From the NCBI RefSeq assembly GCF_003012705.1, contig NZ_PXYL01000022.1, positions 1 through 64,000 on the forward strand: DNA of 64,000 nt. The letters are read 5' to 3'. Below the pieces are notes generated by a model. It worked only from the letters and a program-made list of their open reading frames with translations. It was not told the origin of the DNA and made no database searches. Made by a program: the position numbers and the translations under genes. The DNA is from Pseudaminobacter soli (ex Li et al. 2025). Its GTDB lineage: Bacteria; Pseudomonadota; Alphaproteobacteria; Rhizobiales; Rhizobiaceae. Below, in pieces: positions 26,077-33,820 of the stretch (the stretch's first letter is position 1; each line of letters opens with the position of its first letter).

Positions 26077-26382
26077 ATGAACGCCGCCAACTTGCAATTC
26101 GAAGGCCTGCTGATGGCCATCGCATCAATCAATCTCGTCCTAGTTCGGAAGGGCGTGCTCTCACCGCAGGAAATAGACGTGGCCTTGCGGAAGGCTGAGG
26201 CAAGCGTAGCGGTGACAGAACGGCCTGACGACATATCGCCTTCAAACCGCAATGCTTTCTGCTTCCCTATCAGACTGCTGCAACTGGCCAATCAATGTCA
26301 GCCGGAGGCGGATATACCGTCGTACTCCGAACTGGCTCAAATGGTTGGCCAAATGGAAGAGCCTCGTGACAACGGTGTGTAG
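26077..26382 (+). CDS. Conserved hypothetical protein, 101 aa
   Basis: Soluble helical protein beginning MNAANLQFEGLLMAIASINL and containing RKGVLSPQEIDVALRKAEASV and FPIRLLQLANQCQ. I believe similar proteins are common in rhizobial genomes, but know no function. Plus strand, opposite to the terminase operon, first gene of the cargo segment. Confidence 0.6.
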   Translation: MNAANLQFEGLLMAIASINLVLVRKGVLSPQEIDVALRKAEASVAVTERPDDISPSNRNAFCFPIRLLQLANQCQPEADIPSYSELAQMVGQMEEPRDNGV

Positions 26383-26559
26383 TTCACGGTCGGTTCCACG
26401 GATGCCGCGGATCTACCGGCCGATCGACGTCCGAGCCGATCGTGTAGCCTCTCGCTTCCTCTCGCTGGATCAGCTATTGCCTTGAGGCGGAAGCCGATGC
26501 CGGCGTGACTGATCTAATTGCAGGTCACATTTGGACGGCATGTTCCATTAGTATAACGT

Positions 26560-26636
26560 GCGCTCGTAGCTCAATTGGATAGAGCATCGGACTTCGAATC
26601 CGCAGGTTGCAGGTTCAACCCCTGCCGAGCGCACCA
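26560..26636 (+). tRNA. tRNA-Arg, anticodon TCG
   Basis: Cloverleaf read directly: acceptor GCGCTCG pairs with CGAGCGC, D arm GCTC..GAGC, anticodon loop CTTCGAA with TCG at positions 34-36, T arm GCAGG TTCAACC CCTGC, discriminator A and encoded CCA. It would read CGA codons. The anticodon stem has one T-C mismatch at its outer pair. It lies between the left prophage's cos region and its early genes, so it is either phage cargo or part of an embedded island. Confidence 0.9.
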
Positions 26637-26714
26637 CTGTTCGCGACGAGAGAGTCTGGTGAGCCTCCGGGCTAGCGGCCAAGGAACCTTCACTTTGGGA
26701 ATTTGTTCTGGTGA

Positions 26715-27032
26715 ATGGATATCAGCCGCGTACTGACGTCACTGGGAACGATGGCTTCTCGCCCATCGGCATTTCTTGTGCTGATCGCTTATACCGCGCT
26801 GTGGTTGATATTCGATAGGTCAACTCTGGAGTGGCACGGCATTGCCACCTTGGCGACGTGGGCGATGACGCTCGTCATCCAACGCGCCGAACATCGCGAT
26901 ACCCAAGCCCTGCACGCCAAGCTTGATGAGCTCCTTCGCTCAGACAGAAAGGCAGACAATATCACCCGTATCGATCAGCAAGAGCCAGAGGACATCGAAG
27001 AACATCGCGATCGCGAGCAGCGAAACGATTGA
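26715..27032 (+). CDS. Low-affinity iron permease family protein, 105 aa
   Basis: Two hydrophobic segments (SAFLVLIAYTALWLIF and IATLATWAMTLVI) followed by the hallmark IQRAEHRDTQALHAKLDELL of this family (PF04120), then an acidic tail. Family members were named for iron transport, but the short bacterial forms are poorly characterised. A host-like gene inside prophage DNA. Confidence 0.75.
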   Translation: MDISRVLTSLGTMASRPSAFLVLIAYTALWLIFDRSTLEWHGIATLATWAMTLVIQRAEHRDTQALHAKLDELLRSDRKADNITRIDQQEPEDIEEHRDREQRND

Positions 27033-27203
27033 CCGCAACCGACGCTCTTGGTGGCTCGTGCTACCTGGGCAGCCGGTTGGCATTAGCGCGGATCACCGCG
27101 AAGCTGCGTTTTGCTCTGCTTGCCGTCGACGGTAATCCGGCCGCTTGCCAATGGGCGCCGCTGGCGATTTACTTTCAAGTGAACGTCTTGCTGGAGGGGA
27201 ACA

Positions 27204-27434
27204 ATGGCCGACATCAACTACAGCCATCGTCATCGCTGGAACGGACAGTATATTTCGAGCACGACCGGGACGATCAGTGTCGGGGATATCCGCGACGCGA
27301 TTGCAGCGTATCCCGATGACGCAAACGTGCACCTCAGTGTGTGCGACCACGGGGGTATTCAGCACATATTCGGCTTCAAAAGCCGCGGTCCGAATGACAT
27401 CCAGTTTCTTGTTAGCGGTTCGGGAGACGATTAA
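27204..27434 (+). CDS. Hypothetical protein, 76 aa
   Basis: Begins MADINYSHRHRWNGQYISST after a ribosome site GGAGGGG a few bases upstream (27195-27201). Contains VGDIRDAIAAYPDDANVHLSV, an alpha/beta pattern, and ends GSGDD. Unknown function; same strand as its cargo neighbours. Confidence 0.55.
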   Translation: MADINYSHRHRWNGQYISSTTGTISVGDIRDAIAAYPDDANVHLSVCDHGGIQHIFGFKSRGPNDIQFLVSGSGDD

Positions 27435-27549
27435 CTTCGCCCAACCTTCCGCGCAGCGTCGCTGACGTCTCGTAGGCCTCGTCCACATTCTTGCCCGCCG
27501 CAAGAGCTTGGGCGAAGCTCTCATGTCGGACATTGCTCAGAGCAGGCAT
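27412..27549 (-). pseudogene. Remnant resembling the N-terminus of a phage small terminase
   Basis: ATG 27549 opens a 45-aa frame beginning MPALSNVRHESFAQALAAGK followed by NVDEAYETSATLRG. The pattern of Asn-Pro/Arg-His, Phe-Ala-Gln-Ala and Ala-Tyr is that of the first helix-turn-helix of many alphaproteobacterial small terminases (usually 150 aa or more). It stops early and overlaps the end of 27204-27434, so it is probably a fragment left by an earlier phage; a short functional protein cannot be excluded. Confidence 0.4.
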
Positions 27550-27571
27550 AGCATAACCTTGGGAGGGTCGG

Positions 27572-27988
27572 GTGGTCGTCGCTACGGTTGAATTTCGAAA
27601 CATTGCTGGGACTGAAGCCGCGTTGGGATGGGCAGGCAGTCATACAGTCGTTGTTGATCGCCCCGAGGGCAAAGCGGGCGGAAAGGATTTGGGCTTTAAC
27701 GGCGCCCAACTGCTCGGTTTGGCTATCGGCGGGTGCTACTGCAATGACCTTCGGTATGTCGCTCACAACCTCGGCCACGAGATCGGCGAGATATCTGTTC
27801 GGGTTACCGTCAACTTGGAGGGATCACCTCTCATCGCGACTAAAGCCGATGTAGAGGTTCATCTTGAGATGTCGGATGGCGGCGACCCATCAGACCTCAT
27901 TAAAAAGGCGTGGGAGGTTTGCACCGTCGCCAACTCTTTACGAAGAGGCATTCCTGTTTCGTTGACGAACGTTGGTCAGGACCTCTGA
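27572..27988 (+). CDS. OsmC-like protein, 138 aa
   Basis: GTG start with GGAGGG six bases upstream. The OsmC/Ohr fold is suggested by VVDRPEGKAGGKDLGFNGAQ, then LLGLAIGGCYCNDLRYVAH with the conserved Cys region, and a C-terminal DLIKKAWEVCTVANSL with the second Cys. Such proteins reduce organic peroxides through a Cys pair; here the second Cys lies in EVCTVANS, as in the family. Cytoplasmic. Host-like cargo gene near the cos end of the left prophage. Confidence 0.75.
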   Translation: MVVATVEFRNIAGTEAALGWAGSHTVVVDRPEGKAGGKDLGFNGAQLLGLAIGGCYCNDLRYVAHNLGHEIGEISVRVTVNLEGSPLIATKADVEVHLEMSDGGDPSDLIKKAWEVCTVANSLRRGIPVSLTNVGQDL

Positions 27989-28110
27989 TTACTGCCCTAG
28001 TCGGACCCTCTCGGGCCAGTCTCTCACAAGGACTTTGCGACACGCTTAGCCGACCGCGGCTATCTTCGGCGGCCGTCGCCTACAGGGCCATACGTCTCTG
28101 ATGCTGGCTG

Positions 28111-28604
28111 AAATATCGCCGATTTCCCGGGTAACAGGCAACACCCTCAGAAGGCTGTTTCCGTTATGCGCTGACGCATCTCTGGGCAGTTGGCCGTTTC
28201 TGGTGGCAGGGATCGCCCCGCCACACGTCTCCGATGCTGCCAATAAGATGCCTTGTTTCGGGGGTCTCGGGCAACCCCATCAGAGTACCGTCATCGTAAT
28301 TCTAGACGGTGCTCCGAACCACTTCCGGCCTCTGGCGCGTGACCGTGGCCATCATATCCAAATCTATACCCGAAACTGGCGACCTTGGCACCACCGGCGA
28401 TCAGCCAAGGCCTTGTAACGATTTGGCATTTTTAAGGGTTAGGCGCGCAACACCTTCGGTAACAACGCCCCGGCGGCATTCCGCCACCCTACGCCGATGC
28501 TGCTGATTTCTTCCTGAGATCCCACGGCTGGCCGGTTCATGCGATGCGCCGATCGTACCAATAAAATGCCTGATTTCAGGGGGTAATGGCAACACCCCCT
28601 TCGG
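28111..28604. repeat. Four degenerate copies of a ~45-bp module in a decayed tract
   Basis: Related units start at about 28111, 28242, 28417 and 28561, each of the form AA-AT--C-GATTTC-GGG followed by GCAACACC. The first two are also preceded by similar CGTCTC-GATGCTG. The unit at 28417 matches, reversed, the ATLKN-coding part of the DUF6362 gene at 42489-43130. The stretch 27989-28655 holds no intact gene. Confidence 0.55.
28302..28508 (-). pseudogene. DUF6362 C-terminal remnant with internal stop
   Basis: Translating the minus strand gives GVARLTLKNAKSLQGLG, a TGA stop (28401-28403), then SPVVPRSPVSGIDLDMMATVT and a TAG. This aligns with VARQILKNAQSLQGPSW-SRVVPMMPNQRIDLDNLATVT of the right prophage's 42489-43130 gene, with TGA where that gene has the Trp. 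The upstream part is too decayed to follow. It lies where the right prophage has its intact copy relative to the terminase. Confidence 0.7.
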
Positions 28605-28655
28605 TCATGCAAATGGCATTTGCCGGAAACTTCGACCCGTCGACGGCCAGTGGCA

Positions 28656-29510
28656 TCAGTAGGCGTAGGCAAGCTGCTTTTCGATCAGGCTAGGTTCCGC
28701 CGGAGCCAGCACGCTATCCCTGCCAAGCTCGGAGAGTTCGTCGGCCCGTTCATTGCCAATAATCCCGGCATGTCCCTTGCACCACTCGAGCTTGATCGGG
28801 ACGGCAGTCAGCGCCTCGTCGAGTGCCTGCCATAACTCCAGGTTGGCAATCGCGGCGTTCTCGGGTTTCGCCTTCGGACCTCCACGTTTCCAGCCTTTCG
28901 CCTTCCAGCCGTGCCGCCAATCGTTGCAACCATTGACAGTATACTGGCTATCCGAAAACAGCCGCACCGGCTCGACGATGCCGCGCTCGGCAAACCAGCG
29001 CAGCGCCATCAGAGCCGCCGTGAGTTCCATGGTTTGGTTGGTAGCGGAAAGATCGCCGCCGTGGTCGGAATGGATCTCTATGCCGTCGCGATAGACGACG
29101 AAGCCCCAACCGCCGACGCCGGGATTGGGGTGACAAGCACCGTCGGCGTAGATCACGAGGCCGGACGGGATAGTCCGGTCGAAAGATGCCGGGTTCCGCG
29201 CGCTCTTCTGGACGGTGCCGAAAAGATCGTTTTGCATCCTGCTCCCTTTAGGTTTCCAAGGTTTCTTGGTGGCGGCCGACCTCTCACTGGATTTGTTACC
29301 AGTGAACTGCATCTGCGGGCGATCCGCCGATACATGTGATCCGATCACACGTGAGCCCGGCGCAACCTTCGTCACAGGCCCGGTGTATCCGGCAAGAAGC
29401 CTGTCGGCCTGCCGGCGAAGCTCGTCCTTGGAAAGGCCGGCTTTGTCTTCGACGCCCTGACGCGCCATCCGCTTGCGATCATCGTTCTTCGCCCAATTGA
29501 ATCCACTCAT
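28656..29510 (-). CDS. Ribonuclease HI with N-terminal extension, 284 aa
   Basis: Residues ~118-260 are an RNase HI domain: first Asp in VIYADGACHPNPGVGGWG, Glu in TNQTMELTAALMAL, Asp in VRLFSDSQYTVNG, and the KGHAGIIGNERADEL end with His and Asp. The first ~110 residues are basic and low in structure, perhaps for nucleic-acid binding. ATGA overlap with the DUF6551 gene sets the start at 29510. It degrades RNA in RNA-DNA hybrids, likely during phage replication. Confidence 0.9.
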   Translation of the reverse strand: MSGFNWAKNDDRKRMARQGVEDKAGLSKDELRRQADRLLAGYTGPVTKVAPGSRVIGSHVSADRPQMQFTGNKSSERSAATKKPWKPKGSRMQNDLFGTVQKSARNPASFDRTIPSGLVIYADGACHPNPGVGGWGFVVYRDGIEIHSDHGGDLSATNQTMELTAALMALRWFAERGIVEPVRLFSDSQYTVNGCNDWRHGWKAKGWKRGGPKAKPENAAIANLELWQALDEALTAVPIKLEWCKGHAGIIGNERADELSELGRDSVLAPAEPSLIEKQLAYAY

Positions 29511-30304
29511 GCTGCCTTCCTCCTCTTCCGGCATCGTTGGAACCAAGTTGAAGCCAAGCCCTTCCAAACCGGGCATCCATGTGTAGCGGCGAACCGCTTC
29601 GCCTCGGTCTCGGCTGATCCGTTCATGGCGAGGATCGTCGCTGTCAGGTCTACGCCCTCAACCGCACCACCGAATTCCATATCGGTCATCAGGTATTCCG
29701 CGGCCTTGATGTGCGTGGCCGTAATCGGCGCCAGATCCGCCTTGGCCAGTATTTCGAGGTACTGCCTGGCGCGCATGGCGCCGCGGCGGCCTATCAATGA
29801 CTGGATCGCAGCGATGGCGATACAGTCGCCCGGCCTGAACCCTGCCGATGGGTATTTCGGGATGCGGACGCCGGCGCGCTGGCAAACCTGCCTGATGGTC
29901 TCGGCGTCTTCGTCGTCCGCTGCCAGCTTGGCAAAAAACAACTCGAGCGCGCTGACGTTCTTCCGCGAGGCGTTGATCTCGACGAAGATCGAGGCTTCAG
30001 ACTGGACGTCTTCGGCCTTCACTATCACGGCCGGAACGTACGTCACCATGGGATGACGCTTGGCCGCTTCAAGCCGGTGCTGGCCGTCCGTCGCGTGGAA
30101 TCTGCCATCCTTCTGAGGCACGACGACAAGGGCGCCGAATGAGCGCCAGGAGAACGCTTTCAGGATTGCGTCGACACGGCCATCGTCGAGCGGTCGCTGA
30201 TAGAGCGGATCAGCCTCGATAAGAGCCTTGTCAAGCCAGTCGAGCACCGGCACCTCGCCGGGATCAGGCAGCTTGATTGCGTTGATGGTGACAAGATTTG
30301 TCAT
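29507..30304 (-). CDS. ParB/DUF6551-like protein, 265 aa
   Basis: N-terminal ParB-nuclease-like fold: PLYQRPLDDGRVDAILKAF, LVVVPQKDGRFHATDGQHRL and then EAAKRH, as in DUF6551 and DNA-binding ParB domains. The rest is helical with a basic C-terminus (RCRKRRKAA). Four-base overlaps with both neighbours. Possibly a DNA-binding or nuclease factor of early phage functions; no partition system partner is present. Confidence 0.7.
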   Translation of the reverse strand: MTNLVTINAIKLPDPGEVPVLDWLDKALIEADPLYQRPLDDGRVDAILKAFSWRSFGALVVVPQKDGRFHATDGQHRLEAAKRHPMVTYVPAVIVKAEDVQSEASIFVEINASRKNVSALELFFAKLAADDEDAETIRQVCQRAGVRIPKYPSAGFRPGDCIAIAAIQSLIGRRGAMRARQYLEILAKADLAPITATHIKAAEYLMTDMEFGGAVEGVDLTATILAMNGSAETEAKRFAATHGCPVWKGLASTWFQRCRKRRKAA

Positions 30305-30726
30305 CCCTGCCTCCCGAAGATGTGCGGCAAGGCCTCATGGACTTTGGCCAGGGCATCCGCTCTGGTTTTCGCGGCAAAGTCGGCGATGAGACGCGCCTTC
30401 TCCTCTCTGATCGCCCGATCTGCGGCGAAGCCGATCGCGAAGAGCTTGTCGCGGAGCGCCAGCATCTCGCCGGAGGTACTGGCCGCGGCAACCACGAGGT
30501 CTCGATAGCGCCGGCCGCCCGGTACCAGATAGGTCTTTGGCATGACGCGCTCGACCTGCAGCACTTCGAACTGGTCTTCGGCCTTGCGCAGGCAGTCCCA
30601 GCCAGACCCGCCATAGACGAGGTGCCCAAGGGCGCCTGCCATGTCGCGGTCCATGTGGCCTTGGTAAAAATGTTCAATGTAGGTCAGCACGTACTGACCG
30701 GCCTCGATGGGGATGAGCGCGGTCAT
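30301..30726 (-). CDS. Hypothetical early protein, 141 aa, paralogue of the right prophage's 39866-40285
   Basis: About 85% identical by eye over its whole length to the 39866-40285 product, including EAGQYVLTY, SGWDC, KAEDQFEV and the long shared run AAASTSGEMLALRDKLFAIG. Helical, soluble, no known domain. The two copies are in opposite orientation on the chromosome, one per prophage. Strong conservation argues it is functional. Confidence 0.75.
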   Translation of the reverse strand: MTALIPIEAGQYVLTYIEHFYQGHMDRDMAGALGHLVYGGSGWDCLRKAEDQFEVLQVERVMPKTYLVPGGRRYRDLVVAAASTSGEMLALRDKLFAIGFAADRAIREEKARLIADFAAKTRADALAKVHEALPHIFGRQG

Positions 30727-30766
30727 GCGGCACCCCGCGCACGCGGATGTAGAACTCTACGATGAT

Positions 30767-30837
30767 GCGGGGCTTCGCCCCTGCACCCCACGAGGGACTT
30801 AGTCCCTCGACCCATGCCGACCGCTACGCGGCCGGTC
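30767..30837. repeat. Three consecutive short inverted repeats
   Basis: GCGGGGC-TTC-GCCCCTGC, GAGGGAC-TTA-GTCCCTC and GACCG-CTACG-CGGCCGGTC follow each other in the 127-bp gap between two early genes. They could be REP-type elements or attenuators of the leftward early transcript. Confidence 0.5.
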
Positions 30838-30853
30838 ATCATGATTTCAGTGT

Positions 30854-31165
30854 TCATGCTGCACCATCCGGCGTTGAGCCATATTGCTTGTGAAGATTGA
30901 GGGAGCGACTGACGGCGGAACCGTAGCGCTGGATTTCGTGATCTATCTGATGGGAAGAGAGGCCGAGGTCGCGAAGCGACTTACGCAGCTGCTTGATATG
31001 CGCGGCCCACCATTGCTGCCCAAGGTAGCGATTGCGCGAGTCGAGCTCTTTTGCCGCCTCGCGGACCTCGCCAATCCGGAATTCCAACGGAAAAACCGCG
31101 ACGGTTGGGGCTCTTATGATTTCAATGGTGATAGGACCACGGTTGTCCGCATGAATGCCGGTCAT
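30854..31165 (-). CDS. DUF6074-like small protein, 103 aa
   Basis: The pattern VAVFPLEFRIGEVREAAKEL, then WWAAHIKQLRKSLRDLGLSS and IDHEIQRYGSAVSRSL fits the DUF6074 family, common in rhizobial prophages. Function unknown. It overlaps the next upstream gene by four bases. Confidence 0.55.
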   Translation of the reverse strand: MTGIHADNRGPITIEIIRAPTVAVFPLEFRIGEVREAAKELDSRNRYLGQQWWAAHIKQLRKSLRDLGLSSHQIDHEIQRYGSAVSRSLNLHKQYGSTPDGAA

Positions 31166-31683
31166 TCGCAGTCTCCATCCGGACCACTGTTGTCCGCATC
31201 AAAGTCGCTTGGCTCAATCCCGATCCTGGGGTCGAACACAGCTGGCACAGCCAACCGAATGGTTCGCGTTCTCTTGAAGTTGCCGCCGTTCGGCCGGCGC
31301 CAACCAAGTCCGACCGAAATGACCCCCATGTTCCGATATGCGGCGATCTGACGACGGACCTTCCTGGTTGAGCACCTTCCGGCCGCCTCAGCAAACTGCT
31401 CGTCTGTGGCGTAAATCTCGCCCTTCTTCCAAAACAGGAATTGTTCGAAGGTGCTGATCGTCTGGAAGCTGTAACCAGCATCGTCGATGATCTGGTTTGC
31501 GATGAACTGCCATGCCCGGAACGCCTTTCGTTGCTCCGGGCGCGTCGTAGGCCACAGCCAGTTGCGAGACGGCTGGACGTCAAACGTCCGGTGTTTTCCG
31601 GATCTGGCGGCGTCAGGCACAACCTCGCTACGGCGCTGCGGATCGAAGGTATCGGGGATCGCGCCGAGGTGTGGTGCAGCCAT
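31162..31683 (-). CDS. Putative replication-type protein with winged-helix-like region, 173 aa
   Basis: ATG 31683 follows the upstream stop (a TTG six bases earlier is an alternative). Middle part ATDEQFAEAAGRCSTRKVRRQ followed by IAAYRNMGVISVGLGWRRP is a winged-helix pattern as in phage replication initiators or helix-turn-helix adaptors. No helicase or primase motif. Part of the leftward early operon. Confidence 0.5.
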   Translation of the reverse strand: MAAPHLGAIPDTFDPQRRSEVVPDAARSGKHRTFDVQPSRNWLWPTTRPEQRKAFRAWQFIANQIIDDAGYSFQTISTFEQFLFWKKGEIYATDEQFAEAAGRCSTRKVRRQIAAYRNMGVISVGLGWRRPNGGNFKRTRTIRLAVPAVFDPRIGIEPSDFDADNSGPDGDCE

Positions 31684-31685
31684 GC

Positions 31686-31871
31686 TCAAGCCGCGTCCTC
31701 CAAGAAGAAGCTGACCAGCTTCCTACGGGAAGCCACCCAGCGTTCACCGACCTGCTTGGCCGGCAACTTACCGGTGCGCAGCAGATAATGGGTTTGCGTC
31801 GGCGTCCTGGCGATCACCTTGGCAATCGCCTCTGCACCCCAGACGAGATCGAGAGATTCTTCATTATCCAT
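31686..31871 (-). CDS. Small helix-turn-helix protein, excisionase-like, 61 aa
   Basis: Sequence LVWGAEAIAKVIARTPTQTH then LLRTGKLPAKQVGERWVASR is the MerR/excisionase type winged helix (helix, wing with Gly-Leu-Pro, Arg-Trp). Small basic proteins of this kind direct excision or regulate early genes. Its start region carries a half copy of the TATCCA operator, and the three full operators lie just upstream. Confidence 0.7.
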   Translation of the reverse strand: MDNEESLDLVWGAEAIAKVIARTPTQTHYLLRTGKLPAKQVGERWVASRRKLVSFFLEDAA

Positions 31872-31894
31872 TTAAATCAGGCTCCTATCGGCGA

Positions 31895-31967
31895 TATCCA
31901 GTGGATAATGGCCCATTCTTATCCAATGGATATCATTGACGTCAAGGGGCATTTTATCCAATGGATA
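31895..31967. promoter_or_regulatory. Three operator palindromes TATCCANTGGATA in a divergent promoter region
   Basis: Copies at 31895-31907 (centre G), 31920-31932 and 31955-31967 (centre A); a half site TATCCA is at 31865-31870. On the minus strand TTGACG (31945-31940), an 18-base spacer and TAAGAA (31921-31916) form a promoter for the excisionase-like gene, with the middle palindrome in its spacer. The ribbon-helix-helix product of 31990-32535 is the obvious candidate binder. Confidence 0.7.
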
Positions 31968-31989
31968 TACGTTCACAGGGATTACGTCA

Positions 31990-32535
31990 GTGACAGCCAC
32001 AAGAAGCAAACCGGATCAGTACCTTTTGAGGTTGCCTCCCGGCCTCCGCGAGCGGATCAAGGCCTATGCGGACTATATGGGCCGGTCCATGAACGAGGAG
32101 ATCGTCCGGATTCTGGAGCGCCAGTTTCCAGAGCCTTGGGTTGCGGGTTCCAGGATCGATGAGTTGTTGGAAATGCTCCGAGTGCTTCAACGGAGCGGCG
32201 CAAGCGAGGACGGAATTGCCAAGCTTGTGTCAGAGCTAAAGGCAACAATCGAGGGTATTCACAGCGGTCGGGTCACTGGCCTCGATGAGAAGGCTCGAAA
32301 CAGAATCGAACAGCAATATCAGGAATGGCAGGAACGCGAATACGAATACCAGCAGGACCTCGCGTCCGAGGAATACGATCCGATAGAAGACGAATCGCTC
32401 GGTCGGACAGGCCGGCCAGAGAAGTTCGTGTACCCAGACGGCTCTATCGGCCCCCAACGCGAGTATCGACCCGCGTCATGGGGTGAGGAGCCGCAGGGCG
32501 ATCCATTCGAGGATCCTTTTGAGGACAAGAAGTAG
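31990..32535 (+). CDS. Ribbon-helix-helix (Arc/CopG-type) regulator, 181 aa
   Basis: GTG start at 31990 with AGGG upstream; an open frame reaches TTG 31936 but would run through the operators. N-terminal RHH: KPDQYLLRLPPGLRERIKAY then ADYMGRSMNEEIVRILERQF, the Arc-type strand followed by two helices. The remainder is charged and coiled-coil-like. Likely the repressor of the left prophage's divergent early promoter. Stop overlaps the integrase start (TAGTG). Confidence 0.7.
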   Translation: MTATRSKPDQYLLRLPPGLRERIKAYADYMGRSMNEEIVRILERQFPEPWVAGSRIDELLEMLRVLQRSGASEDGIAKLVSELKATIEGIHSGRVTGLDEKARNRIEQQYQEWQEREYEYQQDLASEEYDPIEDESLGRTGRPEKFVYPDGSIGPQREYRPASWGEEPQGDPFEDPFEDKK

Positions 32536-33773
32536 TGGCCATCCGCAAGCGCCGCTGGACAACCAGCAAGGGAGAGAAGCGAGAGGGCTGGCAACTCGAC
32601 TATGCTGACCAGCACGGCGTTCGCCAGCGCAAGAGCTTCGACACGAAGGCTGACGCTGTTGCCTTTGAGACAACCGTGCGTGTCGAGGTCCGCGACGGCA
32701 CCCACGTCGCGCCAAACAAGGACATCACCCTGAAGGACGCCGCTGACATCTGGATCAAGGCGGTGAAGGCTGGGCGCGGCGAGAGGCCGCCAGCCGAGCG
32801 CAGCACAGTTCGCCAGTACGAATATCACCGGGACACATATCTCGTGCCGATGCTTGGCACGGTGAAGCTGGGGCAGCTTAATCAGGCCCGCGTCATGGCC
32901 TTCCGGGATGAGCTTCTTGAAAAGCTTTCGCGGTCGCTGGCTAAGAAGGTGCTCGCCAGCCTCAAGGGCATCCTGAGTGAAATGCGCGATCGTGGAAAAG
33001 TGGTTGCCAATCATGCCGCCAAGGTAAAAATCGGGGCCGCCACGCGCGACGACGATGGCGCCGCGGAGGTGCCTGCCATTGCCGACATCAAGGCAATCTT
33101 GGTGAAGCTGGATGAGCTCTCCGAACCAGACGGAACCCCTATCGGGTTGGTGACTTCGAAAGCCTGGAGTCGCCGCCGGGTGCTTCTCTGCACTGCAATC
33201 CACACCGGTATGCGCGCCAGCGAGTTGCGCGGCCTGACATGGGATGCGATAGATCTCAGTAAGGGCGTCATCCACGTCCGCCAGCGGGCTGACGAGTGGG
33301 GCGTCATCGGTGCGCCGAAGAGCAAGGCCGGCCGACGCTCTATCCCGATCCCCCCTGCCCTGGTCGCCATGCTGCGGCAGTGGAAAGTGGCGTGCCCTCC
33401 AAGTGAGCTCGTCTTCCCGAGCGAGGAAGGCCGGCCGCAGTCGCTATCGAATATTTACAACCGGGCCTGGAAGCCGATCCAGATCGCGGCCGGCGTTTGC
33501 GATCCTGAGAAGGACGAAAAGGGCAAGGTGAAACTCGATAAGGATGGGAAGCCGATTATGGAGCCGCGGCACCGCTTCCATGATCTCCGGCACTTCCATG
33601 CCTCTATGTTGATTGCAGACGGAGCCAACCCAAAGGAGGTTCAGGTCGAGATGGGCCATAGCTCAATCCAGATGACCTTCGATCTCTATGGGAGCTTATT
33701 CAAGGACGAGGACACGGAGCGCAGGCAGAAGGCCAGAGCCGGAAGACTTGCGGAAAAACTGTCTGGCACATAA
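32535..33773 (+). CDS. int: Tyrosine-type phage integrase, 412 aa
   Basis: GTG start coupled to the previous gene. N-terminal Arm-binding domain (RKRRWTTSKGEKREGWQLDY, residues ~4-60), core-binding domain (~70-175), and catalytic domain with Arg227 (HTGMRASELRGL), HDLRH at 349-353 (Arg352), GHSSIQMTFDLY with nucleophile Tyr385. All catalytic residues are present. It sits 48 bases from the tRNA-Met fragment that must be the left prophage's attachment site. Confidence 0.93.
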   Translation: MAIRKRRWTTSKGEKREGWQLDYADQHGVRQRKSFDTKADAVAFETTVRVEVRDGTHVAPNKDITLKDAADIWIKAVKAGRGERPPAERSTVRQYEYHRDTYLVPMLGTVKLGQLNQARVMAFRDELLEKLSRSLAKKVLASLKGILSEMRDRGKVVANHAAKVKIGAATRDDDGAAEVPAIADIKAILVKLDELSEPDGTPIGLVTSKAWSRRRVLLCTAIHTGMRASELRGLTWDAIDLSKGVIHVRQRADEWGVIGAPKSKAGRRSIPIPPALVAMLRQWKVACPPSELVFPSEEGRPQSLSNIYNRAWKPIQIAAGVCDPEKDEKGKVKLDKDGKPIMEPRHRFHDLRHFHASMLIADGANPKEVQVEMGHSSIQMTFDLYGSLFKDEDTERRQKARAGRLAEKLSGT

Positions 33774-33793
33774 ACGGCACACAAAGGAAGAAA

Positions 33794-33815
33794 GCCCTTT
33801 CTTTTCAGAAAGGGC
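33794..33815 (+). terminator. Hairpin after the integrase
   Basis: GCCCTTTC-TTTTCA-GAAAGGGC, a perfect 8-bp stem 20 bases past the integrase stop. No T-tract follows, so termination efficiency is unclear; the position right before att suits a transcription block. Confidence 0.5.
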
Positions 33816-33820
33816 CATGG

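Noticed and set aside
25833-28655. Right edge of the left prophage at cos with host DNA following
   Set aside because: The early genes, DUF6362 remnant and integrase with att at 33.8 kb belong to the same prophage, so a boundary at 26 kb is less likely, though an inserted island is still possible.
29507-30304. Plasmid-type ParAB partition system
   Set aside because: ParB-like fold only; no ParA ATPase or centromere repeats nearby.
32319-33275. 318-aa antisense frame over the integrase
   Set aside because: Shadow; the integrase has all catalytic residues on the plus strand.
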